From contig QCXZ01000001.1 of the NCBI GenBank assembly GCA_025024175.1, positions 9,734,001 to 9,798,000 on the forward strand: DNA of 64,000 nucleotides, given 5' to 3'. The translations under genes and the position numbers were made by a program. Below, piece by piece: positions 32,121 through 45,590 of the stretch. Origin of the DNA: Rhyzopertha dominica. Its lineage: Eukaryota > Arthropoda > Insecta > Coleoptera > Bostrichidae. The notes below the pieces were generated by a model, which saw only the letters and a program-made list of their open reading frames with translations, made no database searches and had not been told where the DNA came from. Every line of letters starts with the position of its first letter. The first letter of the stretch is position 1.

Positions 32121-35100
32121 TTGTGACAGAGGGGCTCTGCAAGGCTAACCGATGGAGATATNTAGATGAGGACCCACGCCTATTGAGAGCCAACACATTA
32201 AAATTATATTTTCTCTTGTCGTTCTTATAGGTTTCGTATGCTGGTTTTTTGTACACTTCAGTTTGCACTCTTTGTTTTATGATATAACTAGTCATTCATT
32301 AATTTAATAATTTAATTATAATATAAAGCTAATATTAATCATTAGTATCTGCTGTTCCCGTGAATTTTGTTTTGTCTTTCAAGGTAAAGCAAGATATTGC
32401 AGTGATCCTTAGATAATCCCTTAAACAAATTAAATAGTTCGTTGACTAGATTAGTACTGCTTTCTTTTATATTTTATAAGCTATAATTATTGTACTTCTA
32501 GAACACAAAAATGTTTAGAAACATTTATGTGTTTTAGACTGCTAACCGCCCATTTACATTTTTAATTTGTCACTGTATTGTTGTTATGGACAACGAGCAG
32601 GGAGGGCAACGTGAAGTTTCTGTAAAGCGAATGTAATTGCAGAAGCTTTCTCCACTTCAGCCTACACGTGTGTGATCCATGGTTGTCCTAAAGTTGATAT
32701 CTGTAAATATTTGGATCACCGGCGTCCTCTGTTAAAATAACAAATGATTTTTTGTTATTGAGCCAATGAAGAAAAATTTAGATGTAGGTTAATTCAAATA
32801 TTTGTATCCCTGTCACCATCGATTGTTAATTAATTAGGAGAATTAATTATTGTATTTAATAAATAAACTAATAAACTAGTACCTACACAAAATTGATAAT
32901 ATTATGTCGTCTGATGAATACTGTCAAATGTTATAGAAATATCTTGTCAAAATTGACAGGCAGCAATTTTATTTAAGTAAATATTTATATAATATTAAAC
33001 AGGGTGGTGCTAAAGTTATTTCTAAATATTCTAGAAGAGAACATTTAATGAATATTTAATATAAAGTCTCCACAAATATTGTGACATTGGTACACCTAAG
33101 TAATAGAAAATGTAGGAGTTCATCGGCAGCATTGTTAGCGTTAAATACTCACTTATAACAAGCTAAAACAAACCAACAAAAAGTTAGTTATTGTAAGTAA
33201 TACAAATATGATGTGCTAAATAAATTACATGCATGTTACTATAACAAATAATGTTTTTGTGATCAATAATAATAAATTACTTGGAATAACAATTTTTTTG
33301 CGGAATAAAGATAAATGATTGCCTTTACAAAAATTGTAGTCGAGGCTATAGCTACAAATAAAATTTGTTGACAATGCTAAAATCTAAGTAAACTGAACAA
33401 ATTCTTTCTTTCAGTGTGACAAAAACTAAGTATTCTCGTCGTTTGATGCGGGTACATTTGTTTATTACATCAAACATTATTTAAAATTAATTTATATAGG
33501 TCAACTTCATTGCTGTTTATGTTAATACATTAATTGTTGAAACTATCCTAAACTACAACCACATTAATGACAGCGCCAAATTGTACTGTACTTTAACTAA
33601 GAACTGCAACCGCAATGGGTTGCCTTCCTCCAGTAATGGTTAAGTAAGTAGCCTATAACTCACACACTGGAAAGGCCATCATTGGTTTCTTTCACTCTAT
33701 TTCTATTTTTCCTGCCGAATCTATAATTATTAAATTCTTCTTAATAGTTCGTGAAACTAAAGTGCTAATTGCAGCACCAGAAGCAATTGTTTATATTACT
33801 TCATTCACATAACATTTGACTAAAATGTTTTTTTGCTTTTATCTTGTGAGGTTATATAGAAAGCAATTTAAGGGAAATGTGAAAACCAAGACGTACTTAG
33901 TTAAAAAAAAACTTTGTTAAGTACTTTTTAGACGTCATTCTTATTTTAACATCCTCTTCCAGTTCAATGCACACGATTTTCGCAATCGTTCTGATCCCGA
34001 TAAAATGTGTCTCTTACAAACTCGGAGACTAATTCCGCCAAGTGCTAACGGAAATAAATTGATTGATGAACAGGACATTTACATAATGTGTTAAGTTCGC
34101 CGCAGTTCCTTAGCGCACACATTTAGCTGATGGGAAAGTTGGCTAGGAAACGGCGCGTGAATGAAGTTTGAACGGTAAGATTTGTGAATCGAGAGTTAGA
34201 TGAATTTTAAAGCGGATGAGTCGATCAGGTCTATGTAGGAAGCATAGGAGACTACCTATGAACAGCTATTTCATAAAAATAGATAATAATCTGTATGTTT
34301 TTAAAAATTTAAGACCATTGTTTCGAATTAATAAAGCAAATTAATTTAACTACATGAGTAAGCGAACTCAGTCAATGATCCCCAAATAATCAATTAAGTA
34401 TCCTAGTTGCGTTGAAGTATGATAATGACAAAATTTTCCAGCTGACGACATACCACGTGCTTACGCGACCTCGTCACTCCACTAACGAGCTTCCCTTATT
34501 AAAATGTCAGGGGTTACCCTAAATGGAATTCCTTGCCGTATACTCATACATTTTTTATGAGACATAACCTTCAACCACAACCCCTTAGGGCGACAATGCG
34601 TCTTAATTGCGAACAGGGGTTGTCAGCAAGTTCAGAGGAATAAATCTAATCTTATGGTACTGTGTGATCGAGACCTGCTGTCTGTTGTTCAGCAATAATT
34701 CACATTGTTTCTATATGAATATAGATAAATAAATAATGACTGATTAATGAAGCAAGTAAGCAGTAACAAGCAATGGTTTAATGATTTCTACCTACGTCTG
34801 AGCATTACTACAGCACTAGTTTAAAATGAGTAATAAGTTCCTTTATAACACCAGTGGTGTAATGAAAAATCTCTTGTCTCTAATTAATGAAATTTCATTA
34901 AACAATATACTTAATTTAACTAAATAATTATTACTTCTGATAAACATAAGATCGTTACACATTTTTTTCCTACAGTTAGTAAAATTAATGACAGGTGCAG
35001 CCACCTGATTTTAATTCTTAATAATGACATTTACATTTTGTTGGAAAATCTAACTAATAGTTTAAGCTATAGATTAACATCTTGGTATGAAGTGTTGAAA

Positions 35101-35179
35101 GCACTAGTTGTCATTAAGTATACTAATATAAACATTGAACAGAAAGCCCAAAGACTGAAGGATTTTTATTTCTTCGACA
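32121..35179. other. 3 kb AT-rich stretch, nothing recognised
   Basis: There are no open frames above background. CAGGGTGGTGCTAAAG at 33000 resembles an IS630-type outer end but has no partner. 34080-34200 and 34430-34640 are slightly GC-richer. Confidence 0.4.
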
Positions 35180-36460
35180 ATTGAAGAAAACGAGGAATCA
35201 TCGTTACCTTACCCAAGATGACAAAGAAATAATAAAAATATATACAATTTTTTGATAAAAAAAGAGTGCAGTGCTCCGTTAAAAGTGACAAGTGAAATGG
35301 TTGGTGTTCCCTACACGACTGTGAGAGACGTTCTTGAAAATAAAGGCAATTCAAGAAAATCACGCAATTCGGAGAAATTTCTAAATATATCAAAAGAGCT
35401 TGGGATAGAAATTAAAAAAGTGATTTACCAAATGTATAAGGAAAATAAAGTTCCAACTACGGCAAGTCAGAAATTAAAATTTTTTGAATTAGGATATGAC
35501 ATAAGTTATTGCGAAGAGTGGTTCAGAAAATACTTGAGGAGCATCGGTTTTAATTACAGTACATTAAACCAACGTTTGTCCATAATGGAATCAACCCCAC
35601 TAAAAAGAAGAAATGGGATTATATAAACGAAATCAGAAGGTACCGCCAAGAAAAGCGTAATATCGTATATTTGGATGAAACGTAGTACGACACCCACGAC
35701 TTGATAAAAAAGGTCTGACAGATGGGACAGATGGGACTTATATAACAATAACTGCGTTCTGCAAGCACCACCTTCGAGAGGTAAAAGAATTATAATTCTT
35801 CATGCAGGAGGAAGTGATGGATGGGTGGAAAATGGCTTATTACTGTCAGCGAAACAGATCCAAAATTGTTCTGCTGACTACCATTGCGACATGGACTCTG
35901 CACTTTTTGAAACTTGGTTTCAGCAGCAGTTGCTGTCAGGGCTACCACCAGGATCTGTTATAGTTATGAGTTGTCATTCAAAATTAATGAACAAGGCGCC
36001 AACATCAGCTACAAAAATAGAAATAATTGATTACATGAAAAAGAATAAAATTACAATTCCGGATGGAAAAGTTACCAAAAAAGATCTGTTGACAATAATA
36101 AAAAGTCTCAACATACCTAAACAATATCGAGTTGATGAACTAGCGAAATGACATGGGCATATAGTTATGCGTTTGCCACCGTATTATTGCGTCCTAAACC
36201 CAATTGAATTAGTATGGAGTACGCTTAAAAAAGGAATACGAAGAAACAATACATGTCCGCGTTTAAGCTCGGGAGTTGTAGATTTAGTGCGTAGAGAGGT
36301 AAGTAGTATAACGAAAGAACTGTGGAAAAGCTGTATTAAGCATGTTATTGAAATTGAAAATAGCTATGTATCCCCAAATTTTCAAAATTTTATAATACAT
36401 GTTAATGATGATGCTAGCAGTGATTCAGAATTTGACAGAAGTGATGATGATAATAATTAA
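35180..36460 (+). pseudogene. DDE-family T, copy 2: best-preserved transposase relic
   Basis: This nearly full-length transposase of the same family as 18225-19040 reads, in order: NHRYLTQDDKEIIKIYTIF (35180-), a helix-turn-helix-like SEMVGVPYTTVRDVLENKG, a second region GYDISYCEEWFRKYLRSIGF, then YLDET followed by a stop (TAG at 35683, where Trp is expected) and YDTHD. GKRIIILHAGGSDGWVENGL follows, then VIVMSCHSKLMNKAP, where the MDNASYHS block with the second Asp has been deleted. A long KIEIIDYMKKNKITIPDGK spacer leads to MRLPPYYCVLNPIELVW (Glu intact) and an acidic Ser/Asp-rich C terminus (SDSEFDRSDDDNN). Two frame changes and three stops inactivate it. Confidence 0.88.
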
Positions 36461-36464
36461 TATA

Positions 36465-38254
36465 TTTAAGTTATGTCAGTGTAAACTTGTTAGGCTTTTT
36501 TGTAAAAATATAATAGATGTAAGGAATTATTTTTTTTTGTATTTAGAGCTTTAGATAAAAAATATATATTCTTATTATTTTCTTTTAAAATACTTGTCTT
36601 TTATTCACATATTTAGTTATATTGACCGTAGACCGCATGTTTCCAATAGTTAAAAGATTGTAAGGATATTAAAATGTATTGTTTATAATTTTCGGCTAGC
36701 ACAGAATTCTACATATTCACAGGATATAAATATTACATGAATGTTAAAAATCAAAATAAGAATATTTAGGAAAGCGAGATTTTTCTTTGCATATTAAAAA
36801 ATGCTCAGATGTGCATGTTGTCTAGTTAGATTATAAATTTCGTTATAACTAGATATACCTTGCTTGTGCAAAATAATGTTGCTACTCATCTAAAACTACG
36901 TACAATTCATTTTGAGACGTAAATAAAAACGATCGATGTAAAACCTCTTATTAACCGAATGATTAAAAACTACTTAGAATAATAACACTACACAAACAAA
37001 AACCGAGTTTTAAAATGGCTTAAAGCCGGCACTGGAAATTCGCAAAATCACAAAGAGAGGGTTTGATTTATAAGGGGTCGCGTGCCTTTCCAACTGTGCC
37101 TGTAAATGAAAGGTAAATAGTATTGCAGGGTTGTAAAAACCAGTAAGAGAGTTGCATTACTATATTAATGATGACGATTTTGAGCTTAGGTAGATTAACG
37201 TAAGAACGCCTCCCCTCACTGTACTTATTCGTATGTTTATTGAACAACACAAAATCTCATTCTTTTTCCCAAATTTTAAATAAAAGAGTATTAAATAAAC
37301 ATAGGAAACGTTGCATTTCTCCAACTAGTTAAAAACTAACTCTAGCTGCTACATACCCAATCATCGAAAACCTCCACAAATCACTCCAGCGTGATAAAGC
37401 GTACTCGAAGATGCCCCGGGCAAGTTTATAGACGAGATCATCTCCTCAAGTAACTCATGTGAGGCGCATCATACACCTACGGCGCATCCTCTCGCTGTTT
37501 ACATTCCTTGCATATTTGATTTTACGCCCGGCAATCCTGTTCCTCCCCCTAAAAAACGTCGTAAACATGTTTGCAAGAGGGATCAGGCTGCGTCCGAGTC
37601 CATTCCATATTTCAAGCGATATGCAGGCGAGAAAGCTGTAAACGTACCTCATGCCGCGCGTTTAAAATATTACGCGTACGTCGTGAAAAGTATACCTACG
37701 TTATGTGCCTTATCCGCTTAGAGTTATGCTCGGTATGGTGTTTCGTATCAATATTATGCCATGTCGTTGCTCAGAATTATGCCGTCTGCGATCCACCAGA
37801 CGCGAACGCTGCGAGAGCAGGTATGGCTGGATCCGTAACTTTAAAATGAAGCTTGCATTAAGCAGATGGAGGCATTGGTAAACGAGGAATTAGACAGGAG
37901 GCACATGAACGACTGCTCGCATTTTATTACATTTTTTTGAAGATATTGTTTACAGGTCCTGTGAAGATGGCAGATATTAGATTATATGAAACTTAAAACA
38001 GAATTTGGTGTGTTTAATGTAGATAGTAAAGGTCTCAAAACATAGCTCTCAGATACCTTATAGATATGATTCAAAAGCTATATAATGTGTATGTTCTTCA
38101 TAAAGTTCATAGGATATCTAAGTAATCCGTGCTGGAAACATAAAATTATTTATTTTGAAGACATTAAAACATGCACAGTTGCTTCCCAAGCTTATTAAAT
38201 GGAACGACAAGGATCAATTTCAAGCGCTTACGTTTTATGTTTATAGCACTAACT
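36465..38254. other. AT-rich, with GC/CpG island at 37380-37850
   Basis: In the island, open frames overlap on both strands (37455-37652 -, 37459-37641 +, 37571-37849 +). The minus frame includes a hydrophobic FLACISLEIWNGLGRS segment, but no family is recognised. The remainder is AT-rich and empty. Confidence 0.35.
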
Positions 38255-38395
38255 ATGGTTTTCTACATCAGGCCCTAGTTTCATCGCGAGGTATCATTTT
38301 AGCCTCTCTCTTTAGAACGAACCATATACTTGATTTATGTACAAATTACTTATAATTTTGGGGTTTTGCGATAGGTAGCCAGGGGTAACCACTTA
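38255..38395 (+). repeat. Repeat family R4, right-arm copy
   Basis: GGTTTTCTACATCAGGCCCT, TTTAGCCTCTCTC, TTGATTTATGTAC and TTTTGGGGTTTTGCG run in the same order as the foldback's centre and right arm at 39140-39260 (TTTTCTACATCACGCACT, CTAGCCTCTCTC, CTTATTTATGTA, TTTTAGGGTTTTGTG). Confidence 0.6.
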
Positions 38396-38759
38396 GTGTA
38401 ATCGTGGGACAAGTGCGATGTAATTTAATGCAATTATTATGTAGGTACTCTTGTGAATCTCTGTGTAGTCTTTGCGCAATCTTAATGAAATCTATATTTA
38501 ATCGCTGTGTAATCGTTAGCATCACTCGGATGCATGCGGCTGTGGTCGGATGGAGAACAACAAGAGCCGAAGCTCGAATCGTACTCCTTAAAACAGAATT
38601 AAGAACGCAATCTGCAAACACAATCTCTGTTATCATTTTGCGCATTTTGTGGACTGCGTAAGAATTAAACCATTTTAGGCGCCACGTTAAAATGCGATAT
38701 ACGGGGTCCGCCACTTAAAAATACCGAGGGTCGTATTTTCGCTATTTTTTTAGGTACAA

Positions 38760-39420
38760 CCTTAATGAAATAGTAGGTCTTTTTAAACTCTTTAAAATTG
38801 AATATTGGGTGTTTTGTTAATTACCCCGTATAATAAATATTGCATAATAGTTGGATGCCGCCTTTTAATTTCTTCAATTTGTATCTTTACCATGTATGCG
38901 TAATTTTTACTCCTTCTTAGTGAAAAACAAGATAAACAATTCGCCGCTAGTTTTGTTAATAGGGTTGTTCAGAATTTTTAAGTGTTATTTTAGTAGCTTT
39001 TTACGGTGCGAATTATGCCTACATACCCATCGCTGCACACAAAACCCCAAAATTTGGAGTAACTTTTTAATAAATAAAGTACAAAGATCGTTCTACAGAG
39101 AGAGATGCTAGAAAACAAAACCCTGCGATGAGACTAGTTTGGTTTTCTACATCACGCACTAGCTTCATCGCAGGGTTTCGCTTCCTAGCCTCTCTCTATG
39201 TAGAATGAACATTGTACCTTATTTATGTAAAAGTTACTCCAAATTTTAGGGTTTTGTGTGCAGCGATGGGTATGTAGGCATATTTATTATACGGAGTAAG
39301 GTTAAAAAATATTTACAAAAATTAACTTTACTTGCAAAATATGATAATCTGCAAAAAAAATATTTGGATACCCAATATTCTATCTTTAAAGAGTTTAAAA
39401 AACCCTACAATTTGACACAT
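38760..39420. repeat. Foldback element: long imperfect palindrome (R4)
   Basis: The left arm (from AACTCTTTAAAATTGAATATTGGG at about 38789, through CGTATAATAAATA, to CTACATACCCATCGCTGCAC and ACCCTGCGATGA at 39130) is mirrored by the right arm (TCATCGCAGGGTT at 39166, GTGCAGCGATGGGTATGTAG at about 39260, TTTATTATACGGAGTAAGG, CCCAATATTC then TTTAAAGAGTTTAAAA to about 39400). The left arm has about 170 bp of extra sequence absent from the right. The centre is near 39140. No coding sequence. Partial copies at 29105 and 38255 show it is a dispersed family, so it is a foldback- or MITE-like element. Confidence 0.7.
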
Positions 39421-40740
39421 AACGCAAAACAAAATCAAAAATATTTGAACTATAGTTCGGTTAGATTTTTTATTAATTAAAAAGAGAAAACCAAGCCAAA
39501 TATTAATTCTTATGCAAATTTCTGATGTAAGAATTTGTAGCTTATCAGGAAGCTCTAAGGGTATCATCTGCTTAGCTATTATGATGTTATTTATATTGTT
39601 AAAACAGTTAAAAATTTGAAAAGGTATCAATTACATCGGAACATATATTGCTGGTATAATAACTGTATGTTAAACTACAAAAGATTCTAATTGTTTTGTC
39701 CTAAACCGTTTTTATGTGTTATTTCTAGCACTAGACAGACAATTACATTAATAATTTTAGATAAAGACACAACAAAATGTAAACTACAATTATGCAAGTG
39801 ACTTCCTATTGCCCGAACTGTTAGAATGCTAGTCTTGCGGAAGACGCTTATGTAATAAATTATTTGCATTGGTTTTGAAATTTGCTGTATATGACAAGAA
39901 ATTTTTGCAACATAAGATGCCAAGATGCAAGAACACAAAGCAGAGTTTTTGAGGGTATATCTAAAAATAATTCTTTCTTTTTTTCTACAAATCCACGGTG
40001 AATGGCCAAGAGATAAGTTATTTTTTAACCTGAACCCTTTCAGAGGTGCACTCATTGTGAAATATTCTGAATCAATTAGGTGGCTTGGAAACAACGTGCT
40101 TTATTTTACGAGTTTTATCAGACAACTTTGACTATCGTTTGTGGAAACGATCGTCACAGTTGGACAGTAGATAAATGACATAGCACCCAGTCAAAAATGT
40201 AACATACATACCTGACATACATTTGATCTAAAAATTTTCTTTGTCAAATAAAATAAACGTGAGCAGTATGTCATGGCTAGCATATGTTGCACAACAAGTT
40301 CGTATTAAGAAGCAATTCTTTTCAGTATATAAATGTACTGTTGGTCTCTGTAAGAATCAATACGCTATGATTTTCTATGGCTGTGTTATGATCAGTAGTC
40401 AGGTGCAAAAGCACAAGCCCATTTGCGACAAGTTGGTCAATCTGCACCCTCAATGAAACATCATATTAGTGCTCTTTCCGGCGTTACGCTTGCTATCTGT
40501 CTGTTTTTCTTACATTTACTGATCATCTTGAAATCTTTTGTAATCACTATCTAAACATATTAATCCCAAAATCTCTGGTAGAATTCACGTATCTTTAATG
40601 ATTACATCACATTTCCGTGTAATCGACTAAAATCTTACGTAATCTGTAATCAATGGAACACATTTTCTCTTAGTGGTAACCCTCTCGTCCCACAACTATC
40701 ATTTATGAGTTATCTTTTATGATTTCTCGATTCTCACTTA
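39421..40740. other. AT-rich, nothing recognised
   Basis: A 135-codon minus frame (39687-40094) is open but resembles no protein I know and has AT-driven composition. No repeat ends. Confidence 0.4.
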
Positions 40741-41345
40741 CAAATTCAATCGAGATTTGGCTTTTCCGTCAGGGCATAAACCTTAATAGACCCGCTGTCT
40801 TCGCGACTACGGCCTGCTGCGTCCAAAAAGCAATGGGCGTCGATCCCATTATTTTTAATTAACGCTTCCATTAATGACCTCTCCCCGTTACGAAAATAAC
40901 GACCACTTCTGGCCCGCATACGATTTTCCGGTTTTCGGAGCAAAACAATGGCACGTTAGGTACGCGAAGAACAGTTGCAGCATGATGTAAGGCTCATTTC
41001 CTGAGAGCGGGCCGAGATTCCTTTTTCCCGGATGAAAAGTTGCCGGCATTTCTTCAAATGTGAGCCTTCCTGCGGCGGGGCGTTAGTGCCTTATTTAATA
41101 TATACGACCGCATAAATGTGCAGTTCTCAGGACGGGATCGATGCTGATAATACGGGAAGGTGCTGTTTGCCTGACGGGCGAAAGTAATGTGGATCCGCGG
41201 AGCGGGGACTGAGGGGAATACGGTGGAATTTAAGGATGGCCGTTTTCAGGTGATAGTTTCTCGTTTGGCGTGTGAGAAAAGCGCGGTATTGAGAGGAAAA
41301 TATATACGGCGATGAAGAGGCAGCGCTAAAGTACATATAGACGTC
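40741..41345. other. GC/CpG island
   Basis: This is one of the strongest composition shifts in the window (40760-41340), with short frames on - (40746-40943, 41127-41336). No product recognised. The CCGGATGAAAAGTTGCCGGC area is locally dyad-like. Candidate promoter or conserved non-coding element. Confidence 0.4.
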
Positions 41346-41389
41346 AGACCGAGAACGGATGATAATCTACAGAGTAGCCTACACAGGGT

Positions 41390-43060
41390 ATCCGGAAATG
41401 AAAAGCAAAAAATTAAGGAGGTGATGCTACTCGAAATATAATTTCGACAAGTTCCTATACCATTTTTGTTAAAACTAAAAAATAACGAAGATACGGGGTG
41501 TCAAAATTATTTTTTTAATATACTTTTTGTCTGGATATCGATTATCTTCAAATTTGGCACACATATTTCGTATACAATTGTACATTTCTTGTTCAAATTT
41601 TAAACAAATCCTTCAATTCCAAGGGGCTGAAACTGTCCTTAGTTTTTAAATTATCACCCAGGACTTTATAAATTTCAATATCACGGAAGTTAAGACCGTA
41701 AATTAAAAAAAAGGTTTTCTTGTCAAATTACGATAGAATAAGACGTTTTCGACTAAACCCGTTTAAAAAATTTACCCTGCTCAGCATAAAGCATGATTCA
41801 GGAGGGAGTGACAATATTTTGGGAAATGCTAGTATTCACAATTCTGATTTCAGACACATTTTCATTTTCTCATATTCATTGAAGGGTAGAAAACTTAAGG
41901 GTAGTTAGGCTTTTCTTTTCAATAACTTTTACTCCCTTGGTGGTGTCACAGTTCTGACCTAATTTTTGGAATGTATCATTCTTCTTGCACAAAAAAGTTA
42001 CTCTTCTTGTATGTCGATAAGATTAACCGTTTTCGAGATAAACGACATTTTATACGAACATGCTTAAATTCGAATCGAATCATAAACGATATTACTGTCA
42101 CAGTTAAGCATAATTTATTCAGATTCAGGTTTACAGTTAAATATATGTGCCAAATTTAAAGATAATCGTTATAAAGACAAAAAAAGATATTAAAAAATTA
42201 ATCAAATGCTCTAGAGAGATTTGACAGAAAATACATAAGCCAATTATAGTCTGAAAAAGTATATTCAAAGAAGAAAATTAAGTTCTTGCTGTAATGTCTG
42301 TGAAAATGATTCCACTTTTAAATACAAAAGAAACTGGTAAGCTAACAAAAAAACCGCTGCAAATTGAATCAATACTTTCACATCCAATTGTCAAAATGAC
42401 AGTTAGGCTTTTATCTTTTAACACTATACCATCAGTACTTAAATTTTGAGCATTTTTCTCTCTACATATTTTTTTTCTAAGACTCTTCTAGTGATATAAG
42501 CAAAAATACATTTTTTTAAATCGGTTTTTTTCTACATAACTCGAAAGATATTAACTTAACAAAAAAAATGCTGTGCTTTTCGATCAGAAATTTGCTTTTC
42601 TATATAATACTAAGATTTAAAAAAATCGTATCGGCAGATTCCAAAATACGTTTTTTGGAAATATTTCGAAAATGTCAAAATTCTGGATAAATTTTTTAAG
42701 ACACTTTTTGTAAGAAATCTCATTTCCTATCTGATGGTAGTTTTTGAATATATAAAGTATTTTCGGAGATATTTAGGAAAAACCGTTTTCTTTAAGTGAC
42801 GCTTTTTTGCTAATATTTTCTAAACAGTTTGCTGCACCAAAAAAGGACGAATAATACTTGCAGTTATACTACTAATCACATACTAAAACGAAAAAAAATA
42901 TTAAAAAATCAAAATTTGCAAAAAGAGGAGTTACCTACCCCACAATTTCACCTCCTTCCCGATACCCTACTTACTCCAAAAGCAATGGGTAGTAGAGATT
43001 CATATGTATGCTAAATTTCAAGTTCATATATTAAGTCTTTCGAAAGTTATCGCGTCCAAA
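41390..43060 (+). repeat. Long AT-rich repeat family R5, copy 1
   Basis: It starts near ACACAGGGTATCCGGAAATG (41379), an IS630-like outer end. Phrases such as ATCTTCAAATTTGGCACACA and TTTCGAGATAAACGACATTT recur in altered form, as in non-coding insect repeats with degenerate internal similarity. The last part (42770-43045: ACCGTTTTCTTTAAGTGACG, GCAAACTG on the opposite strand, CTTCCCGATACCC) is present inverted at 59820-60110. No transposase was found. Confidence 0.55.
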
Positions 43061-43934
43061 CACAAAACCACAGACACACAGACAAGAAAATTTTTTTATT
43101 CAAATTTTGTTTTTTTTTACGTTTTAGCCCATTTTAAAGCTATTGAGCAAATAAAAATTTTTGAAATTTTTTTTGCGATACAGTACTTCCCATCCGTTGG
43201 ATGCAGTAATTATTACCTCAAAAAATTATGTGCAATAATTACCAATATTATTTTTATACCACTGCAGATTGCTAAAACTGAATTATATAGCACTCCTGTG
43301 ATGTCAGCTCACCTCTCCCCCTCATTTGGCTGCGGCAGCATTCCAGCTAAACATCTCCGTTCTTCGGAAGCTGCGACAAAAGCAGCGATCCAGCGTTTTT
43401 GTGTGGGGTCGATGTAAACTTACAATGTGAAGATTACTATGCACGTTTGGTCGCTAACATCTGTTTCATCCGTTTAATCAATTGGGCCTTAAAAATTAAT
43501 TCCTACTTTATGCGGAACAAAGCGAGTTCTTGTCGTCGCTCTCACGTTACGTAGCCGTCCAGGATACGGTTTTTTGGGACAAAAAGCGCCAGGGCATTAT
43601 CTGGGGCGGTGAGAATGGGCTTCCAAGATCGATTTCGGGCTGTGATGGGTTAATAATAAAGAGAATTCGAGACATTTAATCGTACCAAAGCGTGATTGAA
43701 ATAGCTGGAACGGAAGAACATTTGATGATTCAGTGAAACAAATTTACACCTATTTGTAGTTCTGAGGCAGATAGCAAAATTTTGGATTTGATAGGATCAC
43801 CAGGAGTATAAATTTGCACTGAATTTACCTCCACGTTATAGATAACAACACTTATAAAATAAGCAGCAAAACAAACGTTAAATAGGGAAAGGTCCCCTCT
43901 CTCGCAAAACAGGAAAGCTGCGATTGACAACTAT
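43061..43934. other. Unassigned; small GC-richer patch 43290-43690
   Basis: An open + frame (43004-43417) runs from the R5 repeat into the patch and ends in Ser/Ala-rich sequence, but its first half is repeat DNA, so it is not a convincing gene. Confidence 0.35.
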
Positions 43935-45590
43935 GAAAAGGCAATTAAGAGAACAAAGAAAGGCGATCATAGTGGCTTGCACCAAGTAAATATAGCAAAA
44001 CTAGAAGTAAGAAATTCCCAAAAGCAGCACGAAAATGCAATGCCAGAAGTTTTTTGAAATAACCCTCGGGAGCCCAAAAGGCAGTCGACTCAACTACACG
44101 TTCAAATATTTAAAAAAATACCGCAGAGAAGAAACGGGAATTTCAACAAATACATCCCCATAAAACACTTAATACAAAAAGTGGAAGACGATAGCAAGGA
44201 ACCGAGAGTAACGCTCATTGATGAAAAAGACCACTAGCGATAAGCGAACCATTAACCATTAATCATAAACAGCATGAAGAATAATAAAGCACAAGGCCTT
44301 CATAGGATAAGCAGCGAACTAATAAAATATTGACAGGAGAAAGAAAACAAGAAATACATACATTAATAACAACAGTTTGGCTACTAAATGAAATTCCCCA
44401 AGATTGGAGCACCACGGTACAAACACCCATTCCTAAAGTAAAAACCCCCCAGAACACGGACGACTATCGAAGAATAACGCTATGTAGTGTGGGGTATAAA
44501 TACTAAGCACACTTTCTACTCTCATAACAAGAAAAGAACATTGCGGAAGTGCCATAATATCAAGCAGCCTTTGTCAAGAACAGATCAGTGGACGATCACA
44601 TTTTAACAGTAAAACGCATACTAAAAGAAAAATGGAGAGAATGTACAAAGATGTTCGTCATGTATATAACTTAAAGAAAGCATTCGACATAATAAATTAC
44701 CAATATGTACCACAAATCTACCTAATCAAGGGGATAACGAAGGCCTGTCTACAGGAAGATACCGTCGATACGGTGGGTTGGTCAAACAACCTCAGTAAAA
44801 CAAAAAACAGAATTAGAGGAGTAAAGCAAGGATGTCCCGTATCACTAAAAATATGTACAACTGTTCTAGGTAACATCATTTGAAATACTATCACACGGCT
44901 AAAAAAATATAACGGATAAGGAAATAAAATAAAAGTTCTGTTTATAAAGTGGCACATGCGGATGACCTGGTAGTAACAACATAAGAATGAAAAAGATTTC
45001 ACCGACTTTCTCAATAACGTAGAAGATAATTTATCAGAAAACGAGCTAACCATAAACTATAGCAGAAACGCTCTCATGATAAGAGACACCTTTAGCGGGA
45101 AAATCTTAATTAGAGGTTGCGCATATAAGCTAGCGAGTCGAAATAAAAGGTTAACAAACAAAATAAAATGTATGGGAACCTATATAACAAGCAAACTCAA
45201 CCGTCAAAGACAGGAGAAAAACCGCGCTTAGAGTGAGAAGAGCTATATTACCATTTGTAGAGCAACACGTCGTAAAAAATATATACACATCGATAATCCT
45301 GCCCATCATGAAATGCGGAATCAAGAACGCCACTACACTACCAAAGCCAACAGGACAAGCTTAAGAATCGCAGAAAGAAATATCGTGCAACTGCTGGCCA
45401 AAGTTGTTAAAGAAACTGAATATGGAGGGACAATACAACTCCTAGAGAAAAAGACAATCACAAAAAGAATAGAAACATATGTAATGAAATATTGGAGGCA
45501 TATTTAAAGCAGAAAAGAAGACCATATACTACCAAAAATGTGTAAGATGAACAGCAACAAGCGCAAGGAGAACAACTGTGGAAGAAATCA
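43935..45590 (+). pseudogene. LINE-F: heavily broken non-LTR RT
   Basis: This ORF2 relic reads across frames: INSMKNNKAQGLHRISSELI (expected K-N-KAxGxDxIxxEL), a short KFPKI, then RSVDDHILTVKRILK at about 44584, HVVYI-like FKKAFDIINYQYVPQIYL (first Asp lost: VDFKKAFD), NNLSKTKNRIRGVKQGCPVS (44788-44840) and VAHADDLVVTT (about 44950, catalytic ADD). Beyond it lie NVEDNLSENELTINYS, NKIKCMGTYI and KRIETYVMKYWRHI near 45480, typical of the C-terminal part of this LINE type. The VRQGCPLSP form of the block differs from jockey GVPQGS, so this is another clade. Many frameshifts. Confidence 0.8.

Noticed and set aside
39687..40094. 135-codon minus-strand frame as a gene
   Set aside because: No recognisable motif, no splice or promoter context, and it lies in uniformly AT-rich DNA; length is compatible with chance.
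43004..43417. 137-codon + frame as a gene
   Set aside because: Its first half is the R5 repeat (present inverted at 59.8 kb), and composition is driven by A/T runs; no domain recognised.
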